Positions 27,897 to 36,153 of a DNA stretch of 64,000 nt are shown here, one piece after another. Source of the DNA: Rubrivivax sp. (GTDB lineage: Bacteria > Pseudomonadota > Gammaproteobacteria > Burkholderiales > Burkholderiaceae_C). The notes beneath the pieces were generated by a model. That model searched no databases, had not been told where the DNA came from, and saw nothing but the letters and a program-made list of their open reading frames with translations. The stretch's first letter is position 1. Every line of letters starts with the position of its first letter. Both the position numbers and the translations under genes were made by a program. The stretch lies in contig JAURZM010000079.1 of NCBI GenBank assembly GCA_030653385.1, positions 1 through 64,000 on the forward strand, given 5' to 3'.

Positions 27897-29152
27897 CCGA
27901 TGTGATTGCACGTGACCAAGCCCTGGCGCTGGATGCCGCCGACGCACTGGCCCCGCTGCGCGAGCAGTTTGTGCTGCCCCCGGGCGTGATCTACCTGGAC
28001 GGCAACTCGCTCGGCGTCTTGCCCCGCAGCACCGCCGCACGGGTGCAGCAGGTGGTGACGCAGGAATGGGGCACCGACCTCATCACCAGCTGGAACAAAG
28101 CCGGCTGGATGGACCTGCCGCTGCGCGTGGGCGACAAGATCGGCCGCCTGGTGGGTGCCGGCGCGGGCCAGATGGTGGTGGCCGACTCCACCAGCGTCAA
28201 CCTCTTCAAGGTGCTGAGCGCGGCGCTGAGCATCAGCCAGGCCGGCGCGCCGCAGCGCCAGGTGATCCTGAGCGAACGCAGCAACTTCCCCACCGACCTG
28301 TACATCGCCGAAGCGTTGGCGCGCGAGCGGGGTTTCGAGCTGGTGCTGGCCGAGCCCGAGGAACTGCCCGGCCTGCTGGACGCCCGCACGGCGGTGTTGA
28401 TGCTGACCCACGTCAACTACCGCACCGGCCGCATGCACGACATGGCGGCGCTGACCCATGCGGCCCACGAAGCGGGTGCACTGACGGTGTGGGACCTGGC
28501 GCACAGCGCGGGTGCGGTGCCCGTCGACCTGCAAGGGGCAGAAGCGGACTTCGCCATCGGCTGCGGCTACAAATACCTGAACGGCGGACCCGGCGCGCCG
28601 GCCTTCGTGTGGGTGCACCCGCAACATGTCGACCGCTTCTGGCAGCCCTTGGCCGGCTGGATCGGCCATGCCGCGCCGTTTGAATTCACGCCCGGCTATC
28701 GCCCGGCGCAAGGCATTTCACGCTACCTGTGCGGCACGCCAGCCGTGCTGTCGCTGGCGGCGCTGGAATGTGGGGTGGACACGCTGCTGGCCGCCGAGCC
28801 CCTGGGTGGCATGGCCGCACTGCGGCACAAGTCGCTGGCGCTGACACGGCTGTTTGCGGCGCAGGTCGAGGCCACCTGCCCCGCCCTGAAGCTGGTTTCG
28901 CCGCGCGACGATGCACTTCGTGGCAGCCAGGTGTGCCTTGCACACGCCGACATCGCCTACCCGGTGGTGCAGGCGCTGATCGCGCGCGGGGTCATCGGCG
29001 ACTTCCGCGCGCCGAATATCCTGCGCTTCGGCTTCACGCCGCTTTACCTGCGCTTCGTCGACGCGTGGGACGCGGCGCACCACCTGCAGCAGGTGCTGCA
29101 AAGCGAAGAGTGGCGGCGCCCCGAGTTCAATCAGAAAAACGCGGTGACCTGA
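27893..29152 (+). CDS. kynU: kynureninase
   Basis: PLP-dependent enzyme splitting kynurenine into anthranilate and alanine. At 419 residues it is typical in length. LDGNSLGVLP near residue 37 and the PLP-lysine segment GCGYKYLNGGPGAP near 225 are visible. WDLAHSAGAVPVDL supplies the PLP-contacting Asp/His. It is the middle gene of kynB-kynU-kynA, overlapping kynB by 4 bases and ending one base before the kynA start. Anthranilate can pass to the divergently encoded CoA ligase. Confidence 0.95.
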   Translation: MTDVIARDQALALDAADALAPLREQFVLPPGVIYLDGNSLGVLPRSTAARVQQVVTQEWGTDLITSWNKAGWMDLPLRVGDKIGRLVGAGAGQMVVADSTSVNLFKVLSAALSISQAGAPQRQVILSERSNFPTDLYIAEALARERGFELVLAEPEELPGLLDARTAVLMLTHVNYRTGRMHDMAALTHAAHEAGALTVWDLAHSAGAVPVDLQGAEADFAIGCGYKYLNGGPGAPAFVWVHPQHVDRFWQPLAGWIGHAAPFEFTPGYRPAQGISRYLCGTPAVLSLAALECGVDTLLAAEPLGGMAALRHKSLALTRLFAAQVEATCPALKLVSPRDDALRGSQVCLAHADIAYPVVQALIARGVIGDFRAPNILRFGFTPLYLRFVDAWDAAHHLQQVLQSEEWRRPEFNQKNAVT

Positions 29153-29153
29153 G

Positions 29154-30113
29154 ATGACCGACCCCCACGACGCTTTGCGTCTGCCCCCCAAGGGGGCGCA
29201 CGCGGCCCCGGGAGACCCGGCGCCACGTGGCGGCTGCCCCTTCAACGCCGGCGCTGACCCCACGCCGCCCGCGCCCCCCAGCGAAAGCACCCCGCTGCAG
29301 CACCACGATGCCCAGCTCGACTTCAGCGCCGACATGAGCTACGGCGACTACCTGCACCTGGACGCGGTGCTGAACGCCCAGCACCCGCTGAGCCCCGACC
29401 ACAACGAGATGCTGTTCATCGTGCAGCACCAGACCAGCGAGTTGTGGATGAAGCTGATGCTGCACGAACTGCGTGCCGCCATCGCGGCCATCGCGCGTGA
29501 CGACCTGCACCAGGCCTTCAAGATGCTGGCGCGGGTGAGCAAGATCATGGAACAGCTGGTGCATGCCTGGGACGTGCTGGCCACGATGACCCCGCCCGAG
29601 TACAGCGCCATCCGGCCCTACCTGGCCAACAGCAGCGGCTTCCAGAGCTGGCAGTACCGCTGCATCGAGTTCAGCCTGGGCAACAAGAACAAGGTCATGC
29701 TGGCGCCACACGCGCACCGGCCCGACCTGCTGGCCCACGTGGAAACGGCCTACCGCAGCCCGAGCCTGTACGACGAAGCGCTGCGCCTGCTGGCGCGCCG
29801 CGGGCTGGAGGTGCCGGCCACGCACACGCAGCGCGACTGGACCCAACCCTATGCCGCAGACGACGGCGTCGAAGCCGCCTGGCTCACCGTCTACCGCGCG
29901 CCGCAAGCACACTGGGACCTGTACCAGCTGGGCGAAGAACTGACCGACCTGGAAGACGCCTTCCGGCTTTGGCGCTTTCGCCATGTGACCACCGTCGAAC
30001 GGGTGATCGGCTTCAAGCGTGGCACCGGCGGCACGGGCGGTGTGAGCTACCTGCGCAAGATGCTGGACACCGTGCTGTTTCCTGAAATCTGGCGCTTGCG
30101 CACCGAACTCTGA
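29154..30113 (+). CDS. kynA: tryptophan 2,3-dioxygenase with repeat-derived N-terminal extension
   Basis: Heme dioxygenase opening the indole ring of tryptophan to N-formylkynurenine. The catalytic body starts near DMSYGDYLHLD (~residue 60). It contains DEMLFIVQHQTSELW-like sequence (here NEMLF...), SSGFQSWQYRCIEF and FKRGTGGTGG. The first ~45 residues are Pro/Ala-rich and contain RLPPKGAHAA, encoded by a variant of the palindromic repeat seen elsewhere in this window. They are probably disordered. The ATG at 29154 lies one base after the kynU stop. An internal start is possible, but none has a better context. Confidence 0.94.
   Translation: MTDPHDALRLPPKGAHAAPGDPAPRGGCPFNAGADPTPPAPPSESTPLQHHDAQLDFSADMSYGDYLHLDAVLNAQHPLSPDHNEMLFIVQHQTSELWMKLMLHELRAAIAAIARDDLHQAFKMLARVSKIMEQLVHAWDVLATMTPPEYSAIRPYLANSSGFQSWQYRCIEFSLGNKNKVMLAPHAHRPDLLAHVETAYRSPSLYDEALRLLARRGLEVPATHTQRDWTQPYAADDGVEAAWLTVYRAPQAHWDLYQLGEELTDLEDAFRLWRFRHVTTVERVIGFKRGTGGTGGVSYLRKMLDTVLFPEIWRLRTEL
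29170..29216. repeat. palindromic repeat variant, copy D, at the 5' end of kynA
   Basis: CTGCCCCCCAAGGGGGCGCACGCGGCC is related to the core of copies A-C (a C6-AA-G5 hairpin in place of C5-TC-G6). It is in frame and encodes LPPKGAHAA, close to LPPEGAHAA from the minus strand of the other copies. Confidence 0.55.
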
Positions 30114-30134
30114 CGCCACATCCAAAGTCCGTCG

Positions 30135-30848
30135 ATGACCGACCTGTCCCGATTCCCCATCACCGGCAAATGGCCGGCGCAGCACCCCGACCGCATCCAG
30201 CTGTATTCGCTGCCCACTCCCAATGGCGTGAAGGTGTCGATTGCGCTGGAAGAAACGGGCCTGCCCTACGAGCCGCACCTGGTGCGCTTCGACAGCAACG
30301 ACCAGCTGACGCCCGAGTTCCTGTCGCTCAACCCCAACAACAAGATCCCGGCCATCCTGGACCCGAACGGGCCGGGCGGCCAGCCGCTGGCGCTGTTTGA
30401 GTCGGGTGCGATCCTGATGTACCTGGCCGAGAAGTCGGGCCAGCTCTTGCCTGCCGATGCCGCCGGCCGCTATGAAGCGCTGCAGTGGCTGATGTTCCAG
30501 ATGGGCGGCATCGGGCCGATGTTCGGCCAGCTGGGTTTTTTCCACAAGTTTGCCGGCAAGGACTTCGCAGACAAACGCCCACGCGACCGCTACGTGGCCG
30601 AGTCGCGCCGCCTGCTGGGTGTGCTGAACCAGCGACTGGCACAACGTGACTGGCTGCTGGACAGCGGCTACAGCGTGGCCGACATCGCCACCTTCCCGTG
30701 GGTCAACAACCTGGTCGGTTTCTACGGCGCCGGTGATCTGGTGGGCTATGCCGACTTCCCGCACGTGCAGCGTATCGTGCAGGCTTTCATGGCCCGGCCG
30801 GCGGTGGCGCGCGGCATGGGCATTCCGGCAAGGCCGCCGGCAAACTGA
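30135..30848 (+). CDS. glutathione S-transferase family protein (YghU/YfcG type)
   Basis: 237-residue thioredoxin-fold transferase. The N-terminal domain contains LYSLPTPNGVKVSIALEE and FLSLNPNNKIPAI (cis-Pro loop) and the ESGAILMYLAEK glutathione-binding segment. The C-terminal helical domain has the DWLLDSGYSVADIATFPW motif. The TPNG active-site region matches the nu-class disulfide-bond oxidoreductases. It lies 21 bases after kynA and 11 bases before the VOC gene. It may be co-transcribed, but a role in tryptophan breakdown is not obvious. Confidence 0.9.
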   Translation: MTDLSRFPITGKWPAQHPDRIQLYSLPTPNGVKVSIALEETGLPYEPHLVRFDSNDQLTPEFLSLNPNNKIPAILDPNGPGGQPLALFESGAILMYLAEKSGQLLPADAAGRYEALQWLMFQMGGIGPMFGQLGFFHKFAGKDFADKRPRDRYVAESRRLLGVLNQRLAQRDWLLDSGYSVADIATFPWVNNLVGFYGAGDLVGYADFPHVQRIVQAFMARPAVARGMGIPARPPAN

Positions 30849-30859
30849 AGGAGGAAGCG

Positions 30860-31234
30860 ATGCAATTGGGCGCCTTTTCGATCAGCCTCGCGGTCAAGGA
30901 CCTCGAGGCTTCGCGTGTCTTCTACGACAAGCTCGGCTTCCAGGTCATCGGCGGCCAGGCCGACCAGAACTGGCTGATCCTGCGCAACGCCGAACAAGTG
31001 ACCATCGGCCTCTTCAAGGGCATGTTCGAAGGCAACATCCTGACCTTCAATCCGGGCTGGGACGCGCAGTGCAACAACCTGCCGGCCTTCACCGACGTGC
31101 GTGAACTGCAGGCGCAACTGGAAGCCCAGGGCCTGACGCTCACCTCACGCGCCGACACCGGCACCACCGGCCCGGCCAGCCTGACCCTCAGCGACCCCGA
31201 CGGCAACACCGTCCTGATCGACCAGCACCGGTAG
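30860..31234 (+). CDS. VOC-superfamily (glyoxalase/bleomycin-resistance fold) protein
   Basis: 124-residue protein with one VOC module pair: ISLAVKDLEASRVFYDKLGF at the N-terminus and LSDPDGNTVLID at the C-terminus. The divalent-metal ligands usual in glyoxalases are only partly conserved, so enzyme versus binding function is open. A strong ribosome binding site (AAGGAGGAAG) precedes ATG 30860. It is probably the last gene of the kynB operon. Confidence 0.85.
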   Translation: MQLGAFSISLAVKDLEASRVFYDKLGFQVIGGQADQNWLILRNAEQVTIGLFKGMFEGNILTFNPGWDAQCNNLPAFTDVRELQAQLEAQGLTLTSRADTGTTGPASLTLSDPDGNTVLIDQHR

Positions 31235-31400
31235 CGGCGACAGCGCGGCCAGGCGCCGCCGTTCCATCCCTTGGGACATTGCACCCGGCAGAGGAAAAAC
31301 CGAGCTTTGCGCCGCGACGGCACAAGCCTACGCTCGCGTCGCCCCACCGGGCCCAGGCGGCCCCGGTGGCTGCCCGGCAAGAACACACCCAAGGAGACCC

Positions 31401-32372
31401 ATGAACACCATCCGCGCCCTTGTCGCACTGGCCGCTGCCTCGCTGTTCAGCAGCGCAGCGCTCGCACAGGCCTGGCCCAGCAAGCCCATCCGCATCATCG
31501 TGCCCTACCCGGCGGGTGGCACGTCCGACATCCTGGCACGCTCGCTCGGGCCCGAACTCACCAAGGCGCTGGGTCAGCAGGTGCTGGTGGACAACAAACC
31601 CGGCGCCACCGGCAACCTGGGCGCCGACATGGTGGCCAAGTCGCCCGCCGACGGCTACACGCTGCTGCTGGCCGACATCGGATCGCTGGCCATCGCACCC
31701 AGCGTGTTTCCGCAACTGGCCTTCGACCCGGTGAAGGACTTCGCGCCGGTGATCATGGTCGCGTACTCGCCGCACATCCTGGCGGTTCACCCTGGTGTGC
31801 CGGTCAAGGACGCCAAGGAACTCGTCGCCCTGGCCAAGGCCAAGCCCGACAGCCTGAACTTCGCGATCTCGGGCATCGGCGGCGCCAACCACCTGGCCGG
31901 CATCGAGTTTGCGATGCGCAGCGGCATCCAGTGGACCTACATCCCGTACAAGGGCGGCGCGCAGGCCATCAGCGACGTGATGGGCGGCCAGGCGCAGGTG
32001 CTGTTCAACGGCATGCTCGCCACCTACCCGGCGGTGAAGGACGGTCGGCTGAAAGCCGTGGCCATTTCCAGCAGCAAGCGCTTTTCGGCCGCGCCCGACA
32101 TTCCCACCGTGGCCGAATCGGCCAACCTGCCCGGCTTCGAAACCGGTTCGTTCCAGGGCATCGTGGCCGCCGCCGGCACACCGCCCGAGGTGGTGAACAA
32201 GCTGCACGCGACCATCACGCAGATCCTGGCCACGCCCGAGATGCAAGAACGCCTGACCAAGGCCGGCGCAGAAACGCGGCCCGGCTCGCCGGCCGCATTC
32301 GGCAGCTTCATCCAGAGCGAAAGAGCGCGCTGGGCGAAGGTGGTGAAGGACTCGGGCGCGAAGTTCGAGTGA
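31401..32372 (+). CDS. Bug-family (TctC) tripartite tricarboxylate transporter binding protein
   Basis: Periplasmic solute receptor of 323 residues with a Sec signal peptide ending at SSAALAQA (~residue 25). The mature start WPSKPIRIIVPYPAGGTSDILAR is the Bug signature, and the later GVPVKDAKEL and GTPPEVVNKLH blocks are typical. Bug proteins are greatly expanded in Burkholderiales and often stand alone, as here: no TctA/TctB membrane genes are near. The ligand is unknown, usually a carboxylate. AAGGAG lies 6 bases before the ATG. The leader contains a stem CCACCGGG/CCCGGTGG (31344-31369). Confidence 0.93.
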   Translation: MNTIRALVALAAASLFSSAALAQAWPSKPIRIIVPYPAGGTSDILARSLGPELTKALGQQVLVDNKPGATGNLGADMVAKSPADGYTLLLADIGSLAIAPSVFPQLAFDPVKDFAPVIMVAYSPHILAVHPGVPVKDAKELVALAKAKPDSLNFAISGIGGANHLAGIEFAMRSGIQWTYIPYKGGAQAISDVMGGQAQVLFNGMLATYPAVKDGRLKAVAISSSKRFSAAPDIPTVAESANLPGFETGSFQGIVAAAGTPPEVVNKLHATITQILATPEMQERLTKAGAETRPGSPAAFGSFIQSERARWAKVVKDSGAKFE

Positions 32373-32395
32373 GTTGAGCGGGAACTGGCTCAGGC

Positions 32396-32983
32396 TCAGG
32401 CAGCAGCGTCGTAGGCGCGCTTGAGCCAGGCCTTCAGATCCGCATCGATTTCTGCCGGGCCGCCGATGCGTGTCGTGGCCTGGCACATGCTGGCCGGTGG
32501 CTGCACTTTCAACCGAGGGTGCGCCGGCAGGTCCTTGGCATTCAGGCCGATCTCGATGCTGTCCTTGGTGGCCGGGCCCACCATCAAAAACTGCTTTCTG
32601 CGGCGCAGGCTGATGTAGGTTTTCTTGGGCGCCTCTTCGAAGTCGCCCAAGGCCCGCACCGCTTGCATGACCGCTTCGTGCAACGGGCGCAGTGGCGCTT
32701 TTGCGCCGGTGTAGATGGCGTCCAGCGGGTCGCCCTGGATGGCCAGGGGCGCGGCGGGCGGCCCACCGCCGTTCAGGTCGGGCACGGGTTTGTCGATGAA
32801 CAGCGCCACGGCGTTGGCGTCACCGTAACCCAGCTTGAAGTGTTCCATCAGCCAGCTGCGCCTTTCGCCGTGTTTGGCTGCGCCGCTGGCCAGCACGGCC
32901 GTGTGCAGTTGCGCGATGGTCTGGCCGGTGCGGGCCTGGATGTTCTTCAGCTGGGTGATCGTCGCGGCAACAGGGTCGGCCAT
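32396..32983 (-). CDS. DUF4287/DUF5655-domain protein
   Basis: 195-residue cytosolic protein. The N-terminal ~75 residues (RTGQTIAQLHTAVLASGAAKHGERRSWL style, then HFKLGYGDANAVAL) fit DUF4287. The C-terminal ~110 residues (KTYISLRRRKQFLMV, then ARIGG-like TTRIGGPAEIDADLKAWLKRAY) fit DUF5655, a predicted transport- or nucleic-acid-associated domain of unknown function. A plausible sigma70 promoter lies upstream on the minus strand. It is a single gene divergent from aminopeptidase P. Confidence 0.82.
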   Translation of the reverse strand: MADPVAATITQLKNIQARTGQTIAQLHTAVLASGAAKHGERRSWLMEHFKLGYGDANAVALFIDKPVPDLNGGGPPAAPLAIQGDPLDAIYTGAKAPLRPLHEAVMQAVRALGDFEEAPKKTYISLRRRKQFLMVGPATKDSIEIGLNAKDLPAHPRLKVQPPASMCQATTRIGGPAEIDADLKAWLKRAYDAAA

Positions 32984-33032
32984 GGCGTTTGTCCTTCGGG
33001 GTGGTGGACCGTCGGGTAAGGCGGCCAACGAT

Positions 33033-33060
33033 GGTCTACCCGTGACGGCGCTGGTGTCAA
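33033..33060 (-). promoter_or_regulatory. candidate sigma70 promoter of the DUF4287 gene
   Basis: On the minus strand TTGACA (33060-33055) and TAGACC (33038-33033) are 16 bases apart, 50 bases upstream of the ATG at 32983. The -35 box is a perfect consensus and the -10 box is weak. Confidence 0.35.
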
Positions 33061-33151
33061 TCGGCGACACCCGGTCTGTCCGCACGGCACACCGCGAGGA
33101 GAGGCAGCCGCCTAGAATTCGGCCCTTTCCGCCCCGCTCCGGAGCCACGCC

Positions 33152-34963
33152 ATGGACACCCGCACCTCTCCCATTCGCCTGCGCATCAGCCAATTGCAAG
33201 AGGTGCTGGTGCGTGAAAACGTGCAGGCGCTGCTGGTGCCTTCGGCCGACCCGCATCTGTCGGAATACCTGCCCGAACGCTGGCAGGGCCGGCAGTGGTT
33301 GTCGGGCTTCACCGGCAGCATGGCCACGCTGGTGGTGGCGCAAGACCGCGCGGTGCTGTTTGCCGACAGCCGCTACTGGGTGCAAGCCGCGGCCGAGCTG
33401 GCCGGCACCGGCATCGACCTGGAAAAGATTGCCACCGGCGCGTCGCTGGCCCACATCGACTGGCTGGCACGCCAGGTGCCGCGCGGCGCCACGGTGGCGG
33501 TGGACGGCCAGGTGTTGGGGCTTTCCATGGCCAAGGCGCTGCAAGGCGCGCTGAACGGAGCCGGTGTGCACTTGCGCACCGACATCGACCTGCTGAACAA
33601 CATCTGGCCCGACCGCCCATCGCTGCCCACGCAGCCGGTCTACGAACACCTCGCGCCGCAGGCCACGGTGTCGCGGGCCGACAAGCTGGCTGCCGTGCGG
33701 CGCGGCATGGCCGACCATGGCGCCACGCAGCACTTCGTGTCGACGGTGGACGACATCGCCTGGATCACCAACCTGCGTGGCAGCGACGTCACCTACAACC
33801 CGGTGTTCCTGGCCCACCTGCTGATCGCGGCCGACCGTGCCACGCTTTTCATCGGCAAAGGCAAGGTCGACGCGGCACTGGCCGCGCGGCTGGCGCAGGA
33901 CGGTGTGGCACTGGCGCCCTACGCCCAGGCCGGCGCGGCGCTGGCTGCGCTTCAGGCGCAGGACACGCTGCTCGTCGACCCGCGGCGCATCACACACGGT
34001 CTGCGCGCCCAGGTGGCGGCCGGCTGCGCGGTGATCGAGGCCATCAACCCCAGCACGCTGCTGAAAAGCCGCAAGAGCGCGGCCGACGTGGCCCATGTGC
34101 GCCAGGCCATGGCACAAGACGGCGCGGCGATGTGCGAGTTCTACGCCTGGTTCGAAGCGGCGCTGGCGCGGGGTGAACGGCTGAGCGAGATCAGCGTCGA
34201 CGAACACCTCAGCGCGGCCCGCGCGCGACGTCCGGGCTTCGTGGGCCTGAGCTTTCCCACCATCGCCGGCTTCAATGCCAACGGCGCGATGCCGCACTAC
34301 CGCGCCAGCGAAGAGTCGCATGCGCAGATCGCCGGCGACGGCCTGCTGCTCATCGACAGCGGCGGCCAGTACCTGGGCGGCACCACCGACATCACCCGTG
34401 TCTGGCCCATCGGCCAGGTCAGCGCGGCGATGAAACGCGACTACACGCTGGTGCTGAAGGGCACGATGAACCTGTCGCGGGCACGTTTTCCGCGTGGCAC
34501 GCTGAGCCCCATGCTGGACAGCCTGGCGCGGGCGCCGCTGTGGGCCGAAGGCATCGAATTCGGCCATGGCACCGGCCATGGCGTGGGTTATTTCCTGAAC
34601 GTGCACGAAGGCCCGCAGAGCATCAGCAAGGCCATTCCCGATGCCCACATGGCCATGGAGCCGGGCATGATCACCTCGATCGAACCCGGTGTGTACCGGC
34701 CCGGCCAATGGGGCGTGCGCATCGAGAACCTGGTGCTCAACGTGGCGGCCGACACGGCCGAGGCCGGCACCTTCGGCGAGTTCCTCGAATTCGAGACGCT
34801 CACGCTGTGCCCCATCGACACGCGCTGCATCGACATGAGCCTGATGCGCGCCGACGAAGTGGCCTGGCTGAACGGCTACCACGCCACCGTGCGTGAACGG
34901 CTGTCGCCGCTGGTGCAGGGCGTTGCGCTGGCCTGGCTGATCGAACGCACGCAGCCCATCTGA
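33152..34963 (+). CDS. aminopeptidase P family protein (Xaa-Pro aminopeptidase)
   Basis: Pita-bread-fold metallopeptidase of 603 residues that would remove N-terminal residues preceding proline. Two N-terminal creatinase-like domains precede the catalytic domain (~310 onward). Metal ligands are visible in LLIDSGGQYLGGTTDITR (two Asp), EFGHGTGHGVG (His), TSIEPGVY (Glu) and EFETLT (Glu). The long three-domain form resembles eukaryotic-type XPNPEP1 relatives found in many proteobacteria. GGAG lies upstream of the ATG. The ROK kinase gene follows after 4 bases. Confidence 0.92.
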   Translation: MDTRTSPIRLRISQLQEVLVRENVQALLVPSADPHLSEYLPERWQGRQWLSGFTGSMATLVVAQDRAVLFADSRYWVQAAAELAGTGIDLEKIATGASLAHIDWLARQVPRGATVAVDGQVLGLSMAKALQGALNGAGVHLRTDIDLLNNIWPDRPSLPTQPVYEHLAPQATVSRADKLAAVRRGMADHGATQHFVSTVDDIAWITNLRGSDVTYNPVFLAHLLIAADRATLFIGKGKVDAALAARLAQDGVALAPYAQAGAALAALQAQDTLLVDPRRITHGLRAQVAAGCAVIEAINPSTLLKSRKSAADVAHVRQAMAQDGAAMCEFYAWFEAALARGERLSEISVDEHLSAARARRPGFVGLSFPTIAGFNANGAMPHYRASEESHAQIAGDGLLLIDSGGQYLGGTTDITRVWPIGQVSAAMKRDYTLVLKGTMNLSRARFPRGTLSPMLDSLARAPLWAEGIEFGHGTGHGVGYFLNVHEGPQSISKAIPDAHMAMEPGMITSIEPGVYRPGQWGVRIENLVLNVAADTAEAGTFGEFLEFETLTLCPIDTRCIDMSLMRADEVAWLNGYHATVRERLSPLVQGVALAWLIERTQPI

Positions 34964-34967
34964 AGCG

Positions 34968-35927
34968 GTGAGCGCCCGCATGCCCAGCGCTTCACAAGGC
35001 CTGGCGCTGGGCATCGACCTGGGTGGCACCAAGATCGCGGCGGCCTTGCTGGACAGCAGCGGCCAGACCCGCTGGCAGGCGCGCTGGCCCACGCCGCCGA
35101 ACGACTATGCGGCCACGCTGGCCGCACTGGAACTGGCGGTGCACGCGGCACGACAAGCCGCGCGCGAAGCCGGCGCTGGCGAAGACCTGAGCATCGGCAT
35201 TGGCACACCAGGCTCCTTGACCCGCGCCGGCACGATGAAAAACTGCAACTCCACCTGGCTGAACGGGCGGCCGCTGCTGCAGGACCTGCAAACACGGCTG
35301 GGCCAGCCGGTGGCGCTGGCCAACGACGCCAACTGCCTGGCCCTGTCGGAAGCCACCGATGGCGCCGGTGCGGGAGCGCCGGTGGTGTTTGCCGCCATCC
35401 TGGGCACCGGCACGGGCGCCGGCATCGCGGTGCACGGCCGTGTGCTGACGGGCGCCAACGGCCTGGCCGGCGAATGGGGTCACAACCCGCTGCCCTGGGC
35501 CGACGACATCACCGATCCGCCGTGGCCGTGTTACTGCGGCCAGACAAGTTGCATTGAGGCGCACCTCAGCGGCCCGGGCCTGGCCCGTGGCCACCTGCAC
35601 ACCACCGGCCAAGCGCTCAGTGGCGAACAGATCGTGCAGCGTGCGCAGGCCGGTGACGCCGCTTGCAGCGCCACTTTGCTGCGCCACAGCCACCAACTGG
35701 CGCGAGCGCTGGCGGCGGTCATCAACCTGCTCGACCCGGACGTCATCGTGCTGGGCGGTGGCCTGTCACGCATGGGCCATCTGTACCGCGAGGTGCCGGC
35801 GCTGTGGTCGCAATGGGTGTTTTCCGCCGGCAGTGCAGAGCCGCTGCAAACCCGCCTGCTGCCGGCGCTGCACGGCGACGCCTCGGGTGTGCGTGGGGCG
35901 GCCTGGCTGGGGCTTCAACTGGCTTGA
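34968..35927 (+). CDS. ROK-family sugar kinase (fructokinase / N-acetylhexosamine kinase type)
   Basis: ATP-dependent hexose kinase of 319 residues. ATP-binding phosphate-1 motif GIDLGGTKIAAALL is at the N-terminus. NDANCLALSE and the ROK signature region GTGTGAGIAVHGRVLTGANGLAGEWGH-type sequence follow. The zinc site CYCGQTSCIEAHLSGPGL is complete. The sugar (fructose, mannose, N-acetylglucosamine or N-acetylmannosamine) cannot be decided. The GTG at 34968 gives 4-base spacing from the peptidase gene. An ATG at 34980 is an alternative, four residues shorter. Confidence 0.9.
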   Translation: MSARMPSASQGLALGIDLGGTKIAAALLDSSGQTRWQARWPTPPNDYAATLAALELAVHAARQAAREAGAGEDLSIGIGTPGSLTRAGTMKNCNSTWLNGRPLLQDLQTRLGQPVALANDANCLALSEATDGAGAGAPVVFAAILGTGTGAGIAVHGRVLTGANGLAGEWGHNPLPWADDITDPPWPCYCGQTSCIEAHLSGPGLARGHLHTTGQALSGEQIVQRAQAGDAACSATLLRHSHQLARALAAVINLLDPDVIVLGGGLSRMGHLYREVPALWSQWVFSAGSAEPLQTRLLPALHGDASGVRGAAWLGLQLA

Positions 35928-36112
35928 ACGGCGGCCGCTGTTCGTCCGCCCAGTCCGCCGGCCGTCAAAGCAAGCCGGCGTTTCGTCGCAAGCGTGTGGC
36001 CGGGGCAGGAGCCGGTGCGTAGATTGCGAATCGGGGCTGGCGTTTCCTGTGTGCCGGCGCCCTTCGACCCTCCTCCGCGATCCGGGCACAACCCATCAGG
36101 GATCGCTTGCAC

Positions 36113-36146
36113 ACGGGGGCTGGCGCAAGCCGGCCCCCGTCTTTCT
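36113..36146 (+). terminator. intrinsic terminator between the ROK kinase and TRAP binding-protein genes
   Basis: ACGGGGGCTGGC, loop GCAA and GCCGGCCCCCGT make a 12-bp stem with one wobble pair, followed by CTTTCT on the plus strand. It lies between convergent genes, 7 bases from the end of the minus-strand dctP gene, so it may act in both directions. The T tract favours the plus strand. The rest of the 226-base gap (35928-36153) shows no gene. Confidence 0.6.
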
Positions 36147-36153
36147 GTCAGCA

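Noticed and set aside
31344..31369. Stem-loop upstream of the Bug binding-protein gene as a riboswitch
   Set aside because: A single 8-bp stem with no conserved core or T tract. A simple hairpin is enough to explain it.
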